A stretch of DNA of 64,000 nt from Ketobacter sp. MCCC 1A13808 (GCF_009746715.1 NZ_VRKW01000010.1:110506-174505), one strand, 5' to 3'. Positions 37,071-47,297 are shown, counted from the first letter of the stretch. Notes: generated by a model from the letters alone, not told the origin. Numbers and translations are program-made.

Positions 37071-37643
37071 TTAAATTGTGGTAATGACTTCGCCGGTCCT
37101 AGCGTTGTAAATTATGTTGCTGCCTCTGTCGCTACGTTGGTAGGTAAAACGGCAGTTGCCACTGACGGTATCCACCAGGTAATCTGCGCCGCTGCCGGAA
37201 CTGCTCGAAACCGAGGGCGCATTCGCCACCAGCACGCCGCGCCATAAACGGACACATCGTTCCGGGCTGTCCAGCACCGCACTGTGGCTGGAGCCGGCGG
37301 CCATGCCGGCATCCGTGGGCCAACCGTCTGAGCTGGTGGCGATGTCGTCATTGCCAAAACCATCGACTCCATCAACCGCTAAACTACCGCCATTGGCTAC
37401 CCATTGGCTGCGCACTAAAATCATTGCCGACGCCATTGCGCCACCAACACCAAAAACAGCGGCTTCGTGCGCGTTGTCATAGGTATCCAGCATCCGTGGA
37501 AGTGCCACAGCGGCCAGAATAGCGATCAACGCGATCACCACGACTAACTCGATCAGGGTAAAACCGCGCGAAGCGTCTCTTGCCGGTTTTATACAAAAAT
37601 GTCTGCTATCCACTTCTACAAAATAGTTGTCAGGTTGTTTCAT
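37071..37643 (-). CDS. mshB: MSHA pilin-like protein MshB
   Basis: A pilin with signal G-FTLIELVVVIALIAILAAVALPRMLD. From ATG 37643 the leader is 27 residues, unusually long for the family; TTG 37694 and ATG 37670 lie still further upstream and would be longer, so the true start is uncertain. The C-terminal part (SPERCVRLWRGVLVANAPS, SGNCRFTYQ) carries a Cys pair. Located between mshG and mshA as in Vibrio. Confidence 0.82.
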   Translation of the reverse strand: MKQPDNYFVEVDSRHFCIKPARDASRGFTLIELVVVIALIAILAAVALPRMLDTYDNAHEAAVFGVGGAMASAMILVRSQWVANGGSLAVDGVDGFGNDDIATSSDGWPTDAGMAAGSSHSAVLDSPERCVRLWRGVLVANAPSVSSSSGSGADYLVDTVSGNCRFTYQRSDRGSNIIYNARTGEVITTI

Positions 37644-37708
37644 AAATATAGTCCAGAAAATACACAACATTGTTTTTTTCACGAAACTAAACAATCTGTT
37701 AAAAATTG

Positions 37709-38938
37709 CTATTTACGCTGCATTGCAGATCCCAGCTCCCACATTGGCAAAAACACGCCCAACGCCAGAACCAACACCAATATTCCCAGGAATACCAACA
37801 CAATAGGCTCAATTGCATCGGCTAATCCCTTTAGGTCGTAATCCACTTCCTCATCATAAAAATCCGCTACGTCGTGAAGTAATTTATCGAGTGACCCGGT
37901 TTCCTCGCCTATCGATATCATCTGCAACACCAAATCGGAGAAAATTCCCGCGGCTGCGGAACTGCGGGCGAGCGAATCACCACGTTCAACTCCACGGCGA
38001 ATCGAATCAATATTCGATGCAATAAACTCATTACCCACAGTGGGACCGACGATCGACAATGCCTGTAACACCGGCACACCAGACTCGAAAGTCATGGCAA
38101 AACTGCGGGCAAAGCGGGACAAAGCGATTCGTTCAAAAATACCCCCGATTATCGGAAGTTTCATTTTCGCCTTGTCCCACCAAAGGCGTCCTCTTTCAGT
38201 TTTTATGTAATGCCGAAAACCGAATAGTCCGCCAATCACGACAATCCCAATCAACCACCAATAATCAACCGTAAAATTAGAAACCGCTATTAAGATACGC
38301 GTAGGAGCTGGCAGCTCCGACCCGAGCTTGGAAAAAACTTTAGAGAACTGCGGAATAACAAAAACATTCACAATCATCATCGCCAACATCATCGCACCAA
38401 TGACAAAGGTCGGATAACGAATGGCCTGGGTCATCCGGTTGCGGGTATCCCGCTCCATCTCAATATGGGAAATCAACTTTGAAAAAGCGTCTTCCAGGCG
38501 ACCGGTGTTTTCACCCACATGAATCATGCTGACAAACATAGTGTTGAATATTTTAGGATGTGCGCCCATGGCGCTGGCCAAACTGGATCCCGTCGCCAAT
38601 CGTACATTGACGTCGGCTAATGCCTCTTTCAGGAGTTCCGATTTACTGATATCAGCAAGCCCGGCGATGGCCTGAATAATGGGGACACCTGCGCGGGTTA
38701 GCGCGCGCATCTGTCGACAAAGCATAATCAGGTCATCGGTGTTTATTTTCTTTTGAGACGGTAGCTGAAATTTGAAATTCAATTGTGTCGACTGCGTCAC
38801 CTCCTTGATCGCAACCGGAACAATATCCTGCTTTTGTAGCTGCACGGCAGCCGCACTCGCATTGCTTGCCTCGACTACCCCGCGCACTTCATCGCCGCTG
38901 GCGGATCGACCACGATAGCTAAACGATTGCCCGGCCAT
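37709..38938 (-). CDS. mshG: MSHA biogenesis inner membrane protein MshG (GspF/PilC family)
   Basis: A 409-residue polytopic platform protein with three main membrane segments (about 175-200 with GAMMLAMMIVNVFVIPQF; about 225-243; about 380-400) and two GspF domains (QMRALTRAGVPIIQAIAGLAD; RFARSFAMTFESGVPVLQALSIV). It anchors the assembly ATPase MshE. Its start overlaps the mshE stop. Confidence 0.92.
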   Translation of the reverse strand: MAGQSFSYRGRSASGDEVRGVVEASNASAAAVQLQKQDIVPVAIKEVTQSTQLNFKFQLPSQKKINTDDLIMLCRQMRALTRAGVPIIQAIAGLADISKSELLKEALADVNVRLATGSSLASAMGAHPKIFNTMFVSMIHVGENTGRLEDAFSKLISHIEMERDTRNRMTQAIRYPTFVIGAMMLAMMIVNVFVIPQFSKVFSKLGSELPAPTRILIAVSNFTVDYWWLIGIVVIGGLFGFRHYIKTERGRLWWDKAKMKLPIIGGIFERIALSRFARSFAMTFESGVPVLQALSIVGPTVGNEFIASNIDSIRRGVERGDSLARSSAAAGIFSDLVLQMISIGEETGSLDKLLHDVADFYDEEVDYDLKGLADAIEPIVLVFLGILVLVLALGVFLPMWELGSAMQRK

Positions 38939-40647
38939 CAGCCTTCTTCCAGCGTAGCCGAGATTTTAAAGACTTCCTGAACCGAGGTGATTCCGGAACG
39001 GGCAAAATCCAAAGCGCAACGACTAAGGGTCACAAATTCAGGGTTATCCCTGGCCGCCTTGGTAAATTCAGCAGCATCCCCCTTACGCAGTGCATACAGC
39101 AAGGGTTCGTTCATTTCCAGTAATTCATACACACCCAGGCGACCGGTATAACCGGTATTATTACAATGATGACAGCCGCTGCCCTTCTGGAATTGGGCAT
39201 CCACAGCGGTTGCATCAATATTGGAAAGCCAGGTTTTTTCCTGCGGTGTAAGTGTGTATGGCTGCTTGCAATGTTCACATATTTTTCGCACCAAACGCTG
39301 CGCTATAACCGCGCGTAGCGACGATGCAACCAAAAACGAATCACAACCCATATCGATCAGCCGCATCGCCGTCGACACCGAGTCATTGGTATGCAGAGTG
39401 GACAGAACCATGTGTCCTGTCATAGCTGCACGCAAGCCGATTTCTGCGGTCTCCTGATCCCGCATCTCTCCCACCAGAATAATGTCCGGATCCTGACGCA
39501 GCGCGGTACGCAATACGGTGGAGAAATTAAGCCCGATTTTTTGGCTAATTTGCACCTGATTAATTCGCGGTAAACGATATTCAATCGGGTCCTCTGCGGT
39601 AATGATTTTTCGCTCCGGCAAATTGAGCAGCGAGAGCGCCGCATACAAGGTCGTTGTTTTACCGCTTCCGGTGGGCCCTGTTACCAACACCATGCCATAA
39701 GGCCGTTGCACCAGGTTTTCGAAACGGTGGCGAAGGGCTTCCGGCATGCCCAACTTGTCCATCGACAATATGCCTGCCGACTGATCCAGCAAACGCATAA
39801 CCACACACTCGCCATAGGGTGTGGGGAGTGTCGACAAACGAACGTCTATGCTTTTACCTAGAACCCTGATATTAAATCGCCCGTCCTGCGGCAACCGCTT
39901 TTCGGATATATCCAGGCCGGACATTATTTTCAAACGAGACACCAACGCGGCAGCGATACGGCGCTCTTTCATAACCTGTTCCTGCAACTCCCCATCAATC
40001 CGCAATCGAACCCGAAGCTCATGTTCATCCGGTTCAATATGAATATCGGAGGCCCGCACTTGCACCGCATCTTCAAAAATACTTTGTAGCAAGCGCACCA
40101 CCGGTGCTTCTGCGGTATCAGTGGTGGTCGCCAGACTCTCCAGGTCCACATCGGTGGTTTCCAGCTCCGAATCCAGCTCCACCGCAATGGAAGCAATCTG
40201 CTCGGAGCGACGGTAAGAACGATCCATCGCTCCCAACAACTCGTGCTCTTTTACAAACGCCGGATTTACCGGACGTCGCAGCAACCGCTGCAATTCGTCA
40301 ATTGAAAGCAGATCCAGTGGATCTGCCATACCCACTAGATAACCGTCCGGCTGTTCGCTCAGCAAGATGGCCCGAAAACGGCGAGCATAGGTTTCCGGCA
40401 ACACTTTAATTAATTCACTATTGAGACGGAAATGCACCAGATCAACAAAGGGATAGCCAAAGTGGTTTGCCAGGGTTTGCAACATTTGCGCTTCTGTCAC
40501 AAACCCGAGATCGACCACAACCTTGCCAATTTTCTTGCCGGTTCTCTTTTGTTCGTTCAGTGCCTGCTTCAGCTGCTCGTCTGCGATTAAGCCCTTCGAT
40601 ACCAGCAGGTCACCGATTCGTACTTTAGGCGCTTGCGCTGTATCCAT
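38938..40647 (-). CDS. mshE: MSHA pilus assembly ATPase MshE (GspE/PilB family)
   Basis: A 569-residue cytosolic ATPase that powers pilus extension. N-terminal MshEN-type domain (about 1-150, RIGDLLVSKGLIADEQLKQALNEQ), which in Vibrio binds c-di-GMP; Walker A GPTGSGKTTTLYA (about 325), Asp box and Walker B DPDIILVGEMRD (about 393), His box STLHTNDS, and a tetracysteine zinc site CEHC...CHHC (about 470-505). Possible second-messenger control of piliation. Confidence 0.93.
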   Translation of the reverse strand: MDTAQAPKVRIGDLLVSKGLIADEQLKQALNEQKRTGKKIGKVVVDLGFVTEAQMLQTLANHFGYPFVDLVHFRLNSELIKVLPETYARRFRAILLSEQPDGYLVGMADPLDLLSIDELQRLLRRPVNPAFVKEHELLGAMDRSYRRSEQIASIAVELDSELETTDVDLESLATTTDTAEAPVVRLLQSIFEDAVQVRASDIHIEPDEHELRVRLRIDGELQEQVMKERRIAAALVSRLKIMSGLDISEKRLPQDGRFNIRVLGKSIDVRLSTLPTPYGECVVMRLLDQSAGILSMDKLGMPEALRHRFENLVQRPYGMVLVTGPTGSGKTTTLYAALSLLNLPERKIITAEDPIEYRLPRINQVQISQKIGLNFSTVLRTALRQDPDIILVGEMRDQETAEIGLRAAMTGHMVLSTLHTNDSVSTAMRLIDMGCDSFLVASSLRAVIAQRLVRKICEHCKQPYTLTPQEKTWLSNIDATAVDAQFQKGSGCHHCNNTGYTGRLGVYELLEMNEPLLYALRKGDAAEFTKAARDNPEFVTLSRCALDFARSGITSVQEVFKISATLEEG

Positions 40648-40652
40648 ATCGA

Positions 40653-42383
40653 TTACTCTCGTGATTCCAGATCAAACCCTTCGACGTCACCGGGCTGGTC
40701 TTCTTCGTGGGGGCGCACAATGGGTGACTGATGCATGTCAGGGAGATAGGGTTCAAAACGCTGTTCTATTGAACGCACCTCTGCATCAAACTCATTGCCA
40801 ATTACGACATAGGGCTTCAGCAGAATAACCAACTCACTTTTTACTTTACGCATCAGCTTCTGCTTGAACAGCGCATCTCCAACATAGGGAATGTCGCCTA
40901 ATACGGGTATTTGTGAGATTTCTTCACGGTAGCTGTCTTGCATAAGACCGCCAATTACAACAACCTGACCATTGGCGGCCCGAACAATACTGTCGGTTTC
41001 ACGGATGGTGCTAAACGCCAAAGGAAGCGAAATGCTATCACCGCCCAGCTCTATACTCTTACGCTTTTCTGTTACTTCGGATATGGATGGATGAACATGC
41101 AGAATAACATCACCGGCTTCCGATATTTGTGGTGTCACGTCCAGCGCAATGCCTGAGAAAAACGGGGTCAGCGTCACATCCGGAGTATCACTCACCGTGG
41201 CAGACGTTGTTGTCGTCGTGCTGGATATATCGGTAACGAAAAACTCATCGCTACCCACTTTGATCACTGCCTTCTGATTATTTAGCGTAGATATACGCGG
41301 GCTGGACAAGACTTTTACCTTGCCCTGCAATTCGAGCATGCTGAGCACCGCAGTAAAATCCGCGAAATTGGCACCCAGGGAAAACACACCGCCAATTAGC
41401 GACGTGTTATCACTTATCAATGAGCTAAAGTCCGCCTGATTCAATCCGCCGGTAAAGGTATTGTCGCTGGTTTCCCTGGCACCGTTAAAGCCTTGCCCAA
41501 ATGTGTTCCACTGAATACCGGTGGCGTACCCATCAGATAACTCTACTTCCAGTATTTTCGCTTCAATAAGAACCTGTTGTTGCAAGCTCAATTGAGCCGT
41601 ATCCAGAAAGTCCTGCACTTCGCGCAGCTCGGAAGGAAGTGCTTTCACAACGGCTATGCCAGAGACCGGATCTACGACCACCGAACGCCCCTCTGCCTTT
41701 CCGACTATCATGCTCAACACGTTATGCAGCTGAAGCCAAAACCCGCTGTTGGATTCCGTTTGAATATTGCTGCTCTGTTGTACCTGGGTTTCGCTTGAGC
41801 TGCTGCTTCCTGACAGGCCCTCCCGATCTTCACCGGTGGTGCTGATCTGCCCGCTGCTCACCGACGTGGTGGACAACCCATTACGGTTTACATTCAGATA
41901 ATTAATCCGGAACACCCGGCTTTGCATCGACTTGGGAAGAATCTGATAACCATAGGGCTTAGCAACAAAATCAAAGCCATAAGCGTCACGCACGGCGCGC
42001 AGGGCTTCGGTTAAGTTAACGTTGCGCAAACGGATGGAAATATTGCCATCCACTTCAGGATGCACAACCATATTGACCGATGTACCGTGCACCAGGCTCA
42101 TAAAAAACTGTTTCGCCGGGGTGTCTTTCGCCGTCACATCGAAGCGTGGCGACGCTTTCTTTAATTTCGGCTCGGGCAGCACATCCAATACCGAAGTCGG
42201 CATCGCTTTCGCCCCCTCAACCTGAACCGGCATACTACTCTGGTTCTGCTTAAGCGAAGTTGGAGTAGAGCGCTTTTCTTTTTTAGGTGCGTCTACTTCT
42301 TCCGGTTGATACCAGGACGCACAGCCACTCACAAGAAAGCTGCTAACACCTAAAATAGCCAAGCCATTAAAAAGCCTCTTCAT
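40653..42383 (-). CDS. mshL: MSHA outer membrane secretin MshL
   Basis: About 576 residues. Start ATG 42383 (MKRLFNGL) has GGAGAG upstream and gives a lipoprotein signal ending at Cys21 (VSGC). N-domain around 100-170 ([25 protein letters not shown]), a Ser-rich linker (about 190-215), secretin domain about 270-540 with VEVGS-type [25 protein letters not shown] and [18 protein letters not shown]. It forms the pore through which the pilus leaves. Starts within the end of mshK. Confidence 0.92.
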   Translation of the reverse strand: MKRLFNGLAILGVSSFLVSGCASWYQPEEVDAPKKEKRSTPTSLKQNQSSMPVQVEGAKAMPTSVLDVLPEPKLKKASPRFDVTAKDTPAKQFFMSLVHGTSVNMVVHPEVDGNISIRLRNVNLTEALRAVRDAYGFDFVAKPYGYQILPKSMQSRVFRINYLNVNRNGLSTTSVSSGQISTTGEDREGLSGSSSSSETQVQQSSNIQTESNSGFWLQLHNVLSMIVGKAEGRSVVVDPVSGIAVVKALPSELREVQDFLDTAQLSLQQQVLIEAKILEVELSDGYATGIQWNTFGQGFNGARETSDNTFTGGLNQADFSSLISDNTSLIGGVFSLGANFADFTAVLSMLELQGKVKVLSSPRISTLNNQKAVIKVGSDEFFVTDISSTTTTTSATVSDTPDVTLTPFFSGIALDVTPQISEAGDVILHVHPSISEVTEKRKSIELGGDSISLPLAFSTIRETDSIVRAANGQVVVIGGLMQDSYREEISQIPVLGDIPYVGDALFKQKLMRKVKSELVILLKPYVVIGNEFDAEVRSIEQRFEPYLPDMHQSPIVRPHEEDQPGDVEGFDLESRE

Positions 42384-42708
42384 ACTCTCCGTCCCTGCGT
42401 ATATCACCTAGCGACATTTGCAAAATAATTCTCTCTCCTGATCGGCTCAACACAACCTGATCTTCATCAATCATCATGACTCGCGCGCTGCCGATTCGGT
42501 CATTAACGGAAACCACTTGCTCATTGATAATGGCACGCCAGGCGCCCTCTCGCTTCATGACCAGCGAAAGCGTCAGCGGACTATGCACCGCCTGCTGGGT
42601 ATAGTTAGAAAACAACGGCGGTTTCGTCGGGTCATGCTCTATGGCCCATACTGCCGCGATTGAAAAAGGAAACATGAACAATACGAAAATGAGTTTATTG
42701 AACAACAC
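42367..42708 (-). CDS. mshK: MSHA biogenesis protein MshK
   Basis: A 113-residue periplasmic protein with signal peptide ([22 protein letters not shown]) and the MshK/PilP-like strand-rich domain: [37 protein letters not shown]. Presumed partner of MshL. Overlaps mshL by 17 bases and mshJ by 14. Confidence 0.83.
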   Translation of the reverse strand: MLFNKLIFVLFMFPFSIAAVWAIEHDPTKPPLFSNYTQQAVHSPLTLSLVMKREGAWRAIINEQVVSVNDRIGSARVMMIDEDQVVLSRSGERIILQMSLGDIRRDGEYEEAF

Positions 42709-43363
42709 GAATCAACTCCTCATGAGGGCTCAGGGTATGTACATTCAGCACCAACGCACCATCAGGATGCTGATTGACCTTGTATTCCAACTCGTCAACA
42801 ACCACTCTTTCAGGCAATGCCTCAAGTGCACGCAAATACTTTTTCATCTGGAAAAAACTGCCTTCCATTTTTAATTCCAATTCATGCCGATAGATCGCTG
42901 CAGACTGCTGTTGCTGTTCATCCGCCACCATTAACCGGTGCGCTGTGCTGGAATGAATACTCAAAATTTTCAAACCGGATTCATCACTAAGTAGCTCACC
43001 CAGCACATACGCCATCTGGGACGGCTCAATCATACCGGTAGTAATGCTGTTAATCTGATCATCGATTCGCTGCTCACTGACCTGCAATTTCCCGATTGCC
43101 TGTTGCAGGCTAAGATTAGGATTATTTGCGATTGTTTTTTCCAGTGCTTCAATGGTGTTATTCGCTACCTGCAAATTTTGCAACACATCCGCTTTCTCGC
43201 TCTCAATCTGAACCCTTTCCGCCATCAGGCCACGCAGCAATAATTGATCAAACAAACCCAATATCAGAATTCCGACCGCAACCGCCAAAATCACTCTTTC
43301 CCGCACACTAAGGGCGTGCAACTTGTCTTCAAGTTGCTGATATTTACTGCGCAGTATTGTCAT
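42695..43363 (-). CDS. mshJ: MSHA biogenesis protein MshJ (PilO-like)
   Basis: About 222 residues from ATG 43363. One membrane segment (about 24-45, RVILAVAVGILILGLFDQLLL), a coiled-coil (about 50-110) and a ferredoxin-like periplasmic domain. It belongs to the PilN/PilO-type alignment subcomplex. Overlaps its neighbours on both sides. Confidence 0.83.
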   Translation of the reverse strand: MTILRSKYQQLEDKLHALSVRERVILAVAVGILILGLFDQLLLRGLMAERVQIESEKADVLQNLQVANNTIEALEKTIANNPNLSLQQAIGKLQVSEQRIDDQINSITTGMIEPSQMAYVLGELLSDESGLKILSIHSSTAHRLMVADEQQQQSAAIYRHELELKMEGSFFQMKKYLRALEALPERVVVDELEYKVNQHPDGALVLNVHTLSPHEELIRVVQ

Positions 43364-43961
43364 CAAACCGAGTACTCAAATTAAACGTCAAGTAGTTGGA
43401 ATTGGATTTATCCCGCTCCAGGTTAAACACTTTGAAGCGCATACCGACAAAACTGGAATCACTTTTTAACTGGTTTACATAACGCGGTATCGCCTTCGGC
43501 TTATTGGTGAGGCCGTATAAACTTATTTCCGGCCCCGGCGCATGTATGTTAATCAGGGTTAACCAGACTGGCCCGGCATCGATAGTCGACAAAGCCTGCA
43601 AATAGCCGGAGAATTTCAGATCGCTCATTTCTCCTTGCTGTTTCAATGCCTGAATAAATTGGCGTTTATTCTGCAGTGTTTTTCGCATCATTTTTTCCTG
43701 TTGCACCAACCGTTCATCCAGCGAAATCGCATCTGCTTGCTGTTGGAGCTTGGCAACAGCGGCCTCCAGTTTCGCTTGAGATGATTCCATTTTTTTCAGT
43801 GTTGCCCTCGCCTGACTGGTGCGAGCCAAGTCAAGTGCCGACACCACAGCCAACAAACAAAACACTCCGGCCCAGGCAAGCAGAATTTTATTCAGAGGCA
43901 GCTTAACAACCGGTTTACGGAAGCTGTCCTGGTAGAAGTTGACGCTTTGCTTAAACGGCAT
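43344..43961 (-). CDS. MSHA biogenesis protein MshI2 (PilN-like)
   Basis: About 205 residues: cytoplasmic N-terminus MPFKQSVNFYQDSFRKP, membrane segment LAWAGVFCLLAVVSALDL (about 28-46), coiled-coil (about 50-105) and a PilN-like domain (LINIHAPGPEISLYGLTNKPKAIPRYVNQL). The FYQ-type N-terminus is what PilN uses to bind PilM; MshI1 is next door. Confidence 0.8.
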   Translation of the reverse strand: MPFKQSVNFYQDSFRKPVVKLPLNKILLAWAGVFCLLAVVSALDLARTSQARATLKKMESSQAKLEAAVAKLQQQADAISLDERLVQQEKMMRKTLQNKRQFIQALKQQGEMSDLKFSGYLQALSTIDAGPVWLTLINIHAPGPEISLYGLTNKPKAIPRYVNQLKSDSSFVGMRFKVFNLERDKSNSNYLTFNLSTRFDDNTAQ

Positions 43962-44910
43962 CACGTAAGCCTCCGACAGCAGCGCCTAATGCAGCAGCCA
44001 CTGCACCGGCGGGCAACGCAAAATCACTGCCTTCGGTCATCATGTCTGACGGAACCTGGCAAAGCTCCACCTTTACCGGCAATCGTTGCTGCAATATTTC
44101 CAGCCAGCCGTTGTGCTCTGCGGACGACGACACCAAATACACGCAACTGACGCCGGACTTCCCAATTTGGCTCTCGTAATAATCCAGCGAACGCTGTACG
44201 TCCAACGCCAGGTTATCCACCGGGTCCTGCTGAAAATCCAGGTTACCGGTATAGCCGCCGGACCCGGCATTGACTTCAATGTTGCGGGTCAGGTAAAGAT
44301 GGCCATTCTCAATCAGGTTGATGGTGCCGCTCTGCCCGTTCAGATAGAGCATGGCAACACTACGCTGTTGCAGGGCCCTCATCTCGGATGTCATGGCCGC
44401 CATCGCCAATTCAGTGATGTTGATACCGCATACGTCGATATCGGCCTGTTCGCAGACCTCCAGAAGAGCCTTAACTACTTTGCTGTCGATCACTGCCACG
44501 TAAACCATGTTCATGCGGCCCCGGTAGGCGTCTTCCGGCAGTCGAAATGCGTCCACGACTACCTTATCTATCGGCTCAGCAATCAAATCCTTTACCTTCC
44601 AACGAACCGCATCGCGCAATTCCTGGTCAGGCACAGGTGGCGCATCGACCAAAAGCAGGTTGTAGTACTGGTGTCCCAGCGTGATATAGCAATCAGAATT
44701 GGGGAGCGACGCGGTTTCAATCAGCGCTTGCATCGCGTCCGCAGGGGATTTAAAGTCATCGGAAATTGCTCTACCACCCTGAATTTTAAGGTGAGAATCA
44801 ACTTCTGCTATCTGGCACCATGCCGCGTTAACGGGGGTTAAATCAACGCCAACAACCGACCGTGCCTTACTTTTCTCCTTTTTAAACAAACGTTTAATCC
44901 AACTACTCAT
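43951..44910 (-). CDS. mshI: MSHA biogenesis protein MshI1 (PilM-like)
   Basis: A 319-residue cytosolic actin-like protein, first gene of the msh operon. ARSVVGVDLTPVNAAWCQI (about 17-35) is the N-terminal strand pair, HQYYNLLLVDAPPVPDQELRDAVRWKVKDLI (about 79-110) is the family signature, and VSCVYLVSSSAEHNGW is near 255. It likely couples MshJ/MshI2 to the ATPase. Upstream lie 143 bases shared with divergent trmL. Confidence 0.87.
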   Translation of the reverse strand: MSSWIKRLFKKEKSKARSVVGVDLTPVNAAWCQIAEVDSHLKIQGGRAISDDFKSPADAMQALIETASLPNSDCYITLGHQYYNLLLVDAPPVPDQELRDAVRWKVKDLIAEPIDKVVVDAFRLPEDAYRGRMNMVYVAVIDSKVVKALLEVCEQADIDVCGINITELAMAAMTSEMRALQQRSVAMLYLNGQSGTINLIENGHLYLTRNIEVNAGSGGYTGNLDFQQDPVDNLALDVQRSLDYYESQIGKSGVSCVYLVSSSAEHNGWLEILQQRLPVKVELCQVPSDMMTEGSDFALPAGAVAAALGAAVGGLRDAV

Positions 44911-45053
44911 TGCTTTTGTTCCATACCGACGGGATTTACCCCTAACTAAACAAAGCGTAGACAGTATTTGGAAATGGTGTTAGAAATCACCAACTTGTGA
45001 TCATCAATTAACCGCAGGTTTAACCTTACATTTATCCTGGCCATTAATAAAAA

Positions 45054-45518
45054 ATGCTGCATATTGTTCTATATCAACCGGAAATTCCCCCCAACACCGG
45101 CAATATAATCCGCTTGTGTGCCAATACGGGCATGCAACTGCATCTGATTAAACCGCTGGCGTTTGAGCTGGACGATAAGCGGATGCGCCGCGCCGGACTG
45201 GATTACCATGAGTGGGCCGACCTGAAAATCCACGACAGCTTCGAGGATTTTCTGCAGCAAACACAACCAACCCATTGTTATCCGATTTCAACCAAGGGCA
45301 CTACTCATTACCATCAGGTTCGTTATGCAGAAGGCGATGCGATTATTATGGGACCGGAAACCAGAGGCCTGCCTCCGGAAGTGCGACAACATGTTGCGGT
45401 GACGCAATGCATCCGCATTCCGATGAAGGAAAACAGTCGCAGCCTTAACTTATCGAATGCCACAGCGATCGTGTTATATGAGGCTTGGCGGCAACTGGAC
45501 TTCGCTGGCTCAATTTAA
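45054..45518 (+). CDS. trmL: tRNA (cytidine(34)-2'-O)-methyltransferase
   Basis: A 154-residue SPOUT-fold enzyme methylating wobble C/U34 in tRNA-Leu isoacceptors. Motifs: [21 protein letters not shown] (6-26), [15 protein letters not shown] (about 98-112) and the knot [26 protein letters not shown] (about 122-147). Confidence 0.95.
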   Translation: MLHIVLYQPEIPPNTGNIIRLCANTGMQLHLIKPLAFELDDKRMRRAGLDYHEWADLKIHDSFEDFLQQTQPTHCYPISTKGTTHYHQVRYAEGDAIIMGPETRGLPPEVRQHVAVTQCIRIPMKENSRSLNLSNATAIVLYEAWRQLDFAGSI

Positions 45519-45658
45519 CAATTTAAGCCACCATCAAGCGCACTATTGTTCAACGAACAGCACATCAATTCTGGTATCATCCTACGAGTTCAACACCTGG
45601 ACACTTTTCCTTTTCTATTCTTTTGTTGTTTCTTGCACAGATAAGGAGCCTGTTAAGA

Positions 45659-46408
45659 TTGAAGACCATTGCATTTTTCAACGTTAAGGGTGGCGTAGGC
45701 AAAACCACATCAGCCGTTAATATTGCCTATCTGGCAGCTCAGTCGGATATCCGCACCATACTCTGGGATCTGGACCCGCAAAGCTGTGCAACCTGGAATC
45801 TGGGAATTGACGACGGCAGCGCTCACAAAGCGATTCGTGTATTTAAAGGCAAAACACCGGTTGGACAATTGAAGTTACACTCCCCCTATCGCGGACTGGA
45901 TGTCATACCTGCTGACCTGAGTTTACGTAAACTGGAAGTGTTACTGGGCAGCGAAGAAGATTCACAAAAATTACTGGATAAGCTGGCCGAGCACCTGAGC
46001 GAACAAAACAAGCTGCTGATTTTTGATTGCGCTCCGGCTTATTCAAAACTATCCGAAAACATTTTTTCCTGTTGTGATGTGCTGGTGGTGCCGCTGTTGC
46101 CGTCACCGTTATCATTGCGATCCTATGCTCAATTAAAAACATTTCTGGCGGGCAAAAAGCAGTGGAAAAAGCTGCGCCTGCAACCGTTCTTTACCATGGT
46201 CGACAAACGACGAAAGATCCATACCGATGTGCTTGAACAAGCGAAAGAGTTAATTGACGAAGATGAACCCCTGGTAATTCCTTACGCCAGTGACTATGAA
46301 AAAATGGGCACTCATAGAGCACCCATTCATTGCTTTGCTAACAGCGGTTCTGCCGCAAAGGCCTATCAGTCATTGTGGTCGACGCTACAAGACCGGTTTC
46401 AACTATAA
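45659..46408 (+). CDS. ParA/MinD-like ATPase, orphan
   Basis: About 249 residues starting at TTG 45659 (LKTIAFFNVKGG), with AAGGAG 10 bases upstream; the ATG at 45623 would place 12 extra residues before the first strand. Deviant Walker A FNVKGGVGKTTSAVNIAYLAA; LWDLDPQSCATWNLG (Walker A'); LLIFDCAPAYS in the Walker B position. No ParB partner or parS site is adjacent, so it is not the chromosomal parAB pair. Possible roles are positioning a pilus, chemoreceptor or other cargo. Confidence 0.82.
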   Translation: MKTIAFFNVKGGVGKTTSAVNIAYLAAQSDIRTILWDLDPQSCATWNLGIDDGSAHKAIRVFKGKTPVGQLKLHSPYRGLDVIPADLSLRKLEVLLGSEEDSQKLLDKLAEHLSEQNKLLIFDCAPAYSKLSENIFSCCDVLVVPLLPSPLSLRSYAQLKTFLAGKKQWKKLRLQPFFTMVDKRRKIHTDVLEQAKELIDEDEPLVIPYASDYEKMGTHRAPIHCFANSGSAAKAYQSLWSTLQDRFQL

Positions 46409-46443
46409 TAGCAAAGCAGTGTCGACTCTAGCACGGTTGGAAA

Positions 46444-46920
46444 TCAGTGCGTAGGCGCAGTTTCAGCAGCCCCTTCTTGTTGCTTCCGCAGGTTTTCCGC
46501 AAAAGCTGCTTCGAAGTTGATCGGTTGCAACAGAAACTGCGGGAATGTACCGCGAGCCACCACATCTGAAACGGCTTCACGCGCGTACGGGAACAGGATA
46601 TTGGCACACACACCTTTCAAAACCCCTTCTTTTTGCAGCCCTTCAACACCGGTCAGCAAAAACAAACCGGCTTGTGCCACCTCGACGATGAACGCCGTGT
46701 TCTCTCCGTTTTTTACTGTCACAGTCACTTTCAATATGACTTCGTATATGTCTTGTTCAACTTCATCCGCCGTATTGTTCACTTCCAGATTTACTTCTGG
46801 TTTCCATTGTTCTTTGAACAGTAACGGCGTTTTAGGCGCTTCATAGGAAAGGTCTTTCAGATAAATACGCTGAAGTTGGAATTGTTGTTGAGGCTGTTGA
46901 TCAGCCGCTTGCTCGCTCAT
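46444..46920 (-). CDS. secB: protein-export chaperone SecB
   Basis: A 158-residue tetrameric cytosolic chaperone that hands precursors to SecA. FQLQRIYLKDLSYEAPKTPLLF, DIYEVILKVTVTVK, GLFLLTGV and LFPYAREAVSDVVARGTFPQFLLQPINFEA are all typical. SD GGGGAAGAG. It follows grxC on the minus strand. Confidence 0.96.
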   Translation of the reverse strand: MSEQAADQQPQQQFQLQRIYLKDLSYEAPKTPLLFKEQWKPEVNLEVNNTADEVEQDIYEVILKVTVTVKNGENTAFIVEVAQAGLFLLTGVEGLQKEGVLKGVCANILFPYAREAVSDVVARGTFPQFLLQPINFEAAFAENLRKQQEGAAETAPTH

Positions 46921-46966
46921 TCTCTTCCCCTAATCAGGATGTCTGTTAGTTGCTTTAAGGTTTGGG

Positions 46967-47230
46967 TTAGCTTTTGTCCGTGTTCAGCATGCCATCTAAC
47001 TTACCGGCACGCTCCAATGTGTACAGTTCATCACAACCACCCACGTGAGTGTCTCCGATCCAGATTTGCGGGACCGTGTGCGCTCCGGCCCGGTTTTGCA
47101 TCTCCTGTCGCAGTTGCGGCTGACCGGAAACATCAATATCGCTGAATGGGACCCCCTTGGACTGCAACAAGTTTCGTGCTCGGATACAATAGGGACACCA
47201 GGGCGTCGAATACATCACTACTTCTTTCAT
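46967..47230 (-). CDS. grxC: glutaredoxin 3
   Basis: About 87 residues: MKEVVMYSTPWCPYCIRARNLL with the Cys-Pro-Tyr-Cys redox centre, TVPQIWIGDTHVGGCDEL with the cis-Pro and GG-x-D motif. ATG 47230 fits homologues; ATG 47239 would add three residues. Conserved neighbour of secB. Confidence 0.94.
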   Translation of the reverse strand: MKEVVMYSTPWCPYCIRARNLLQSKGVPFSDIDVSGQPQLRQEMQNRAGAHTVPQIWIGDTHVGGCDELYTLERAGKLDGMLNTDKS

Positions 47231-47297
47231 AATACACATCGGCTTTTTCAGATTACTGGGCTTACTTATTTGGATGTTACTCTGACTGCGTGTCTGA

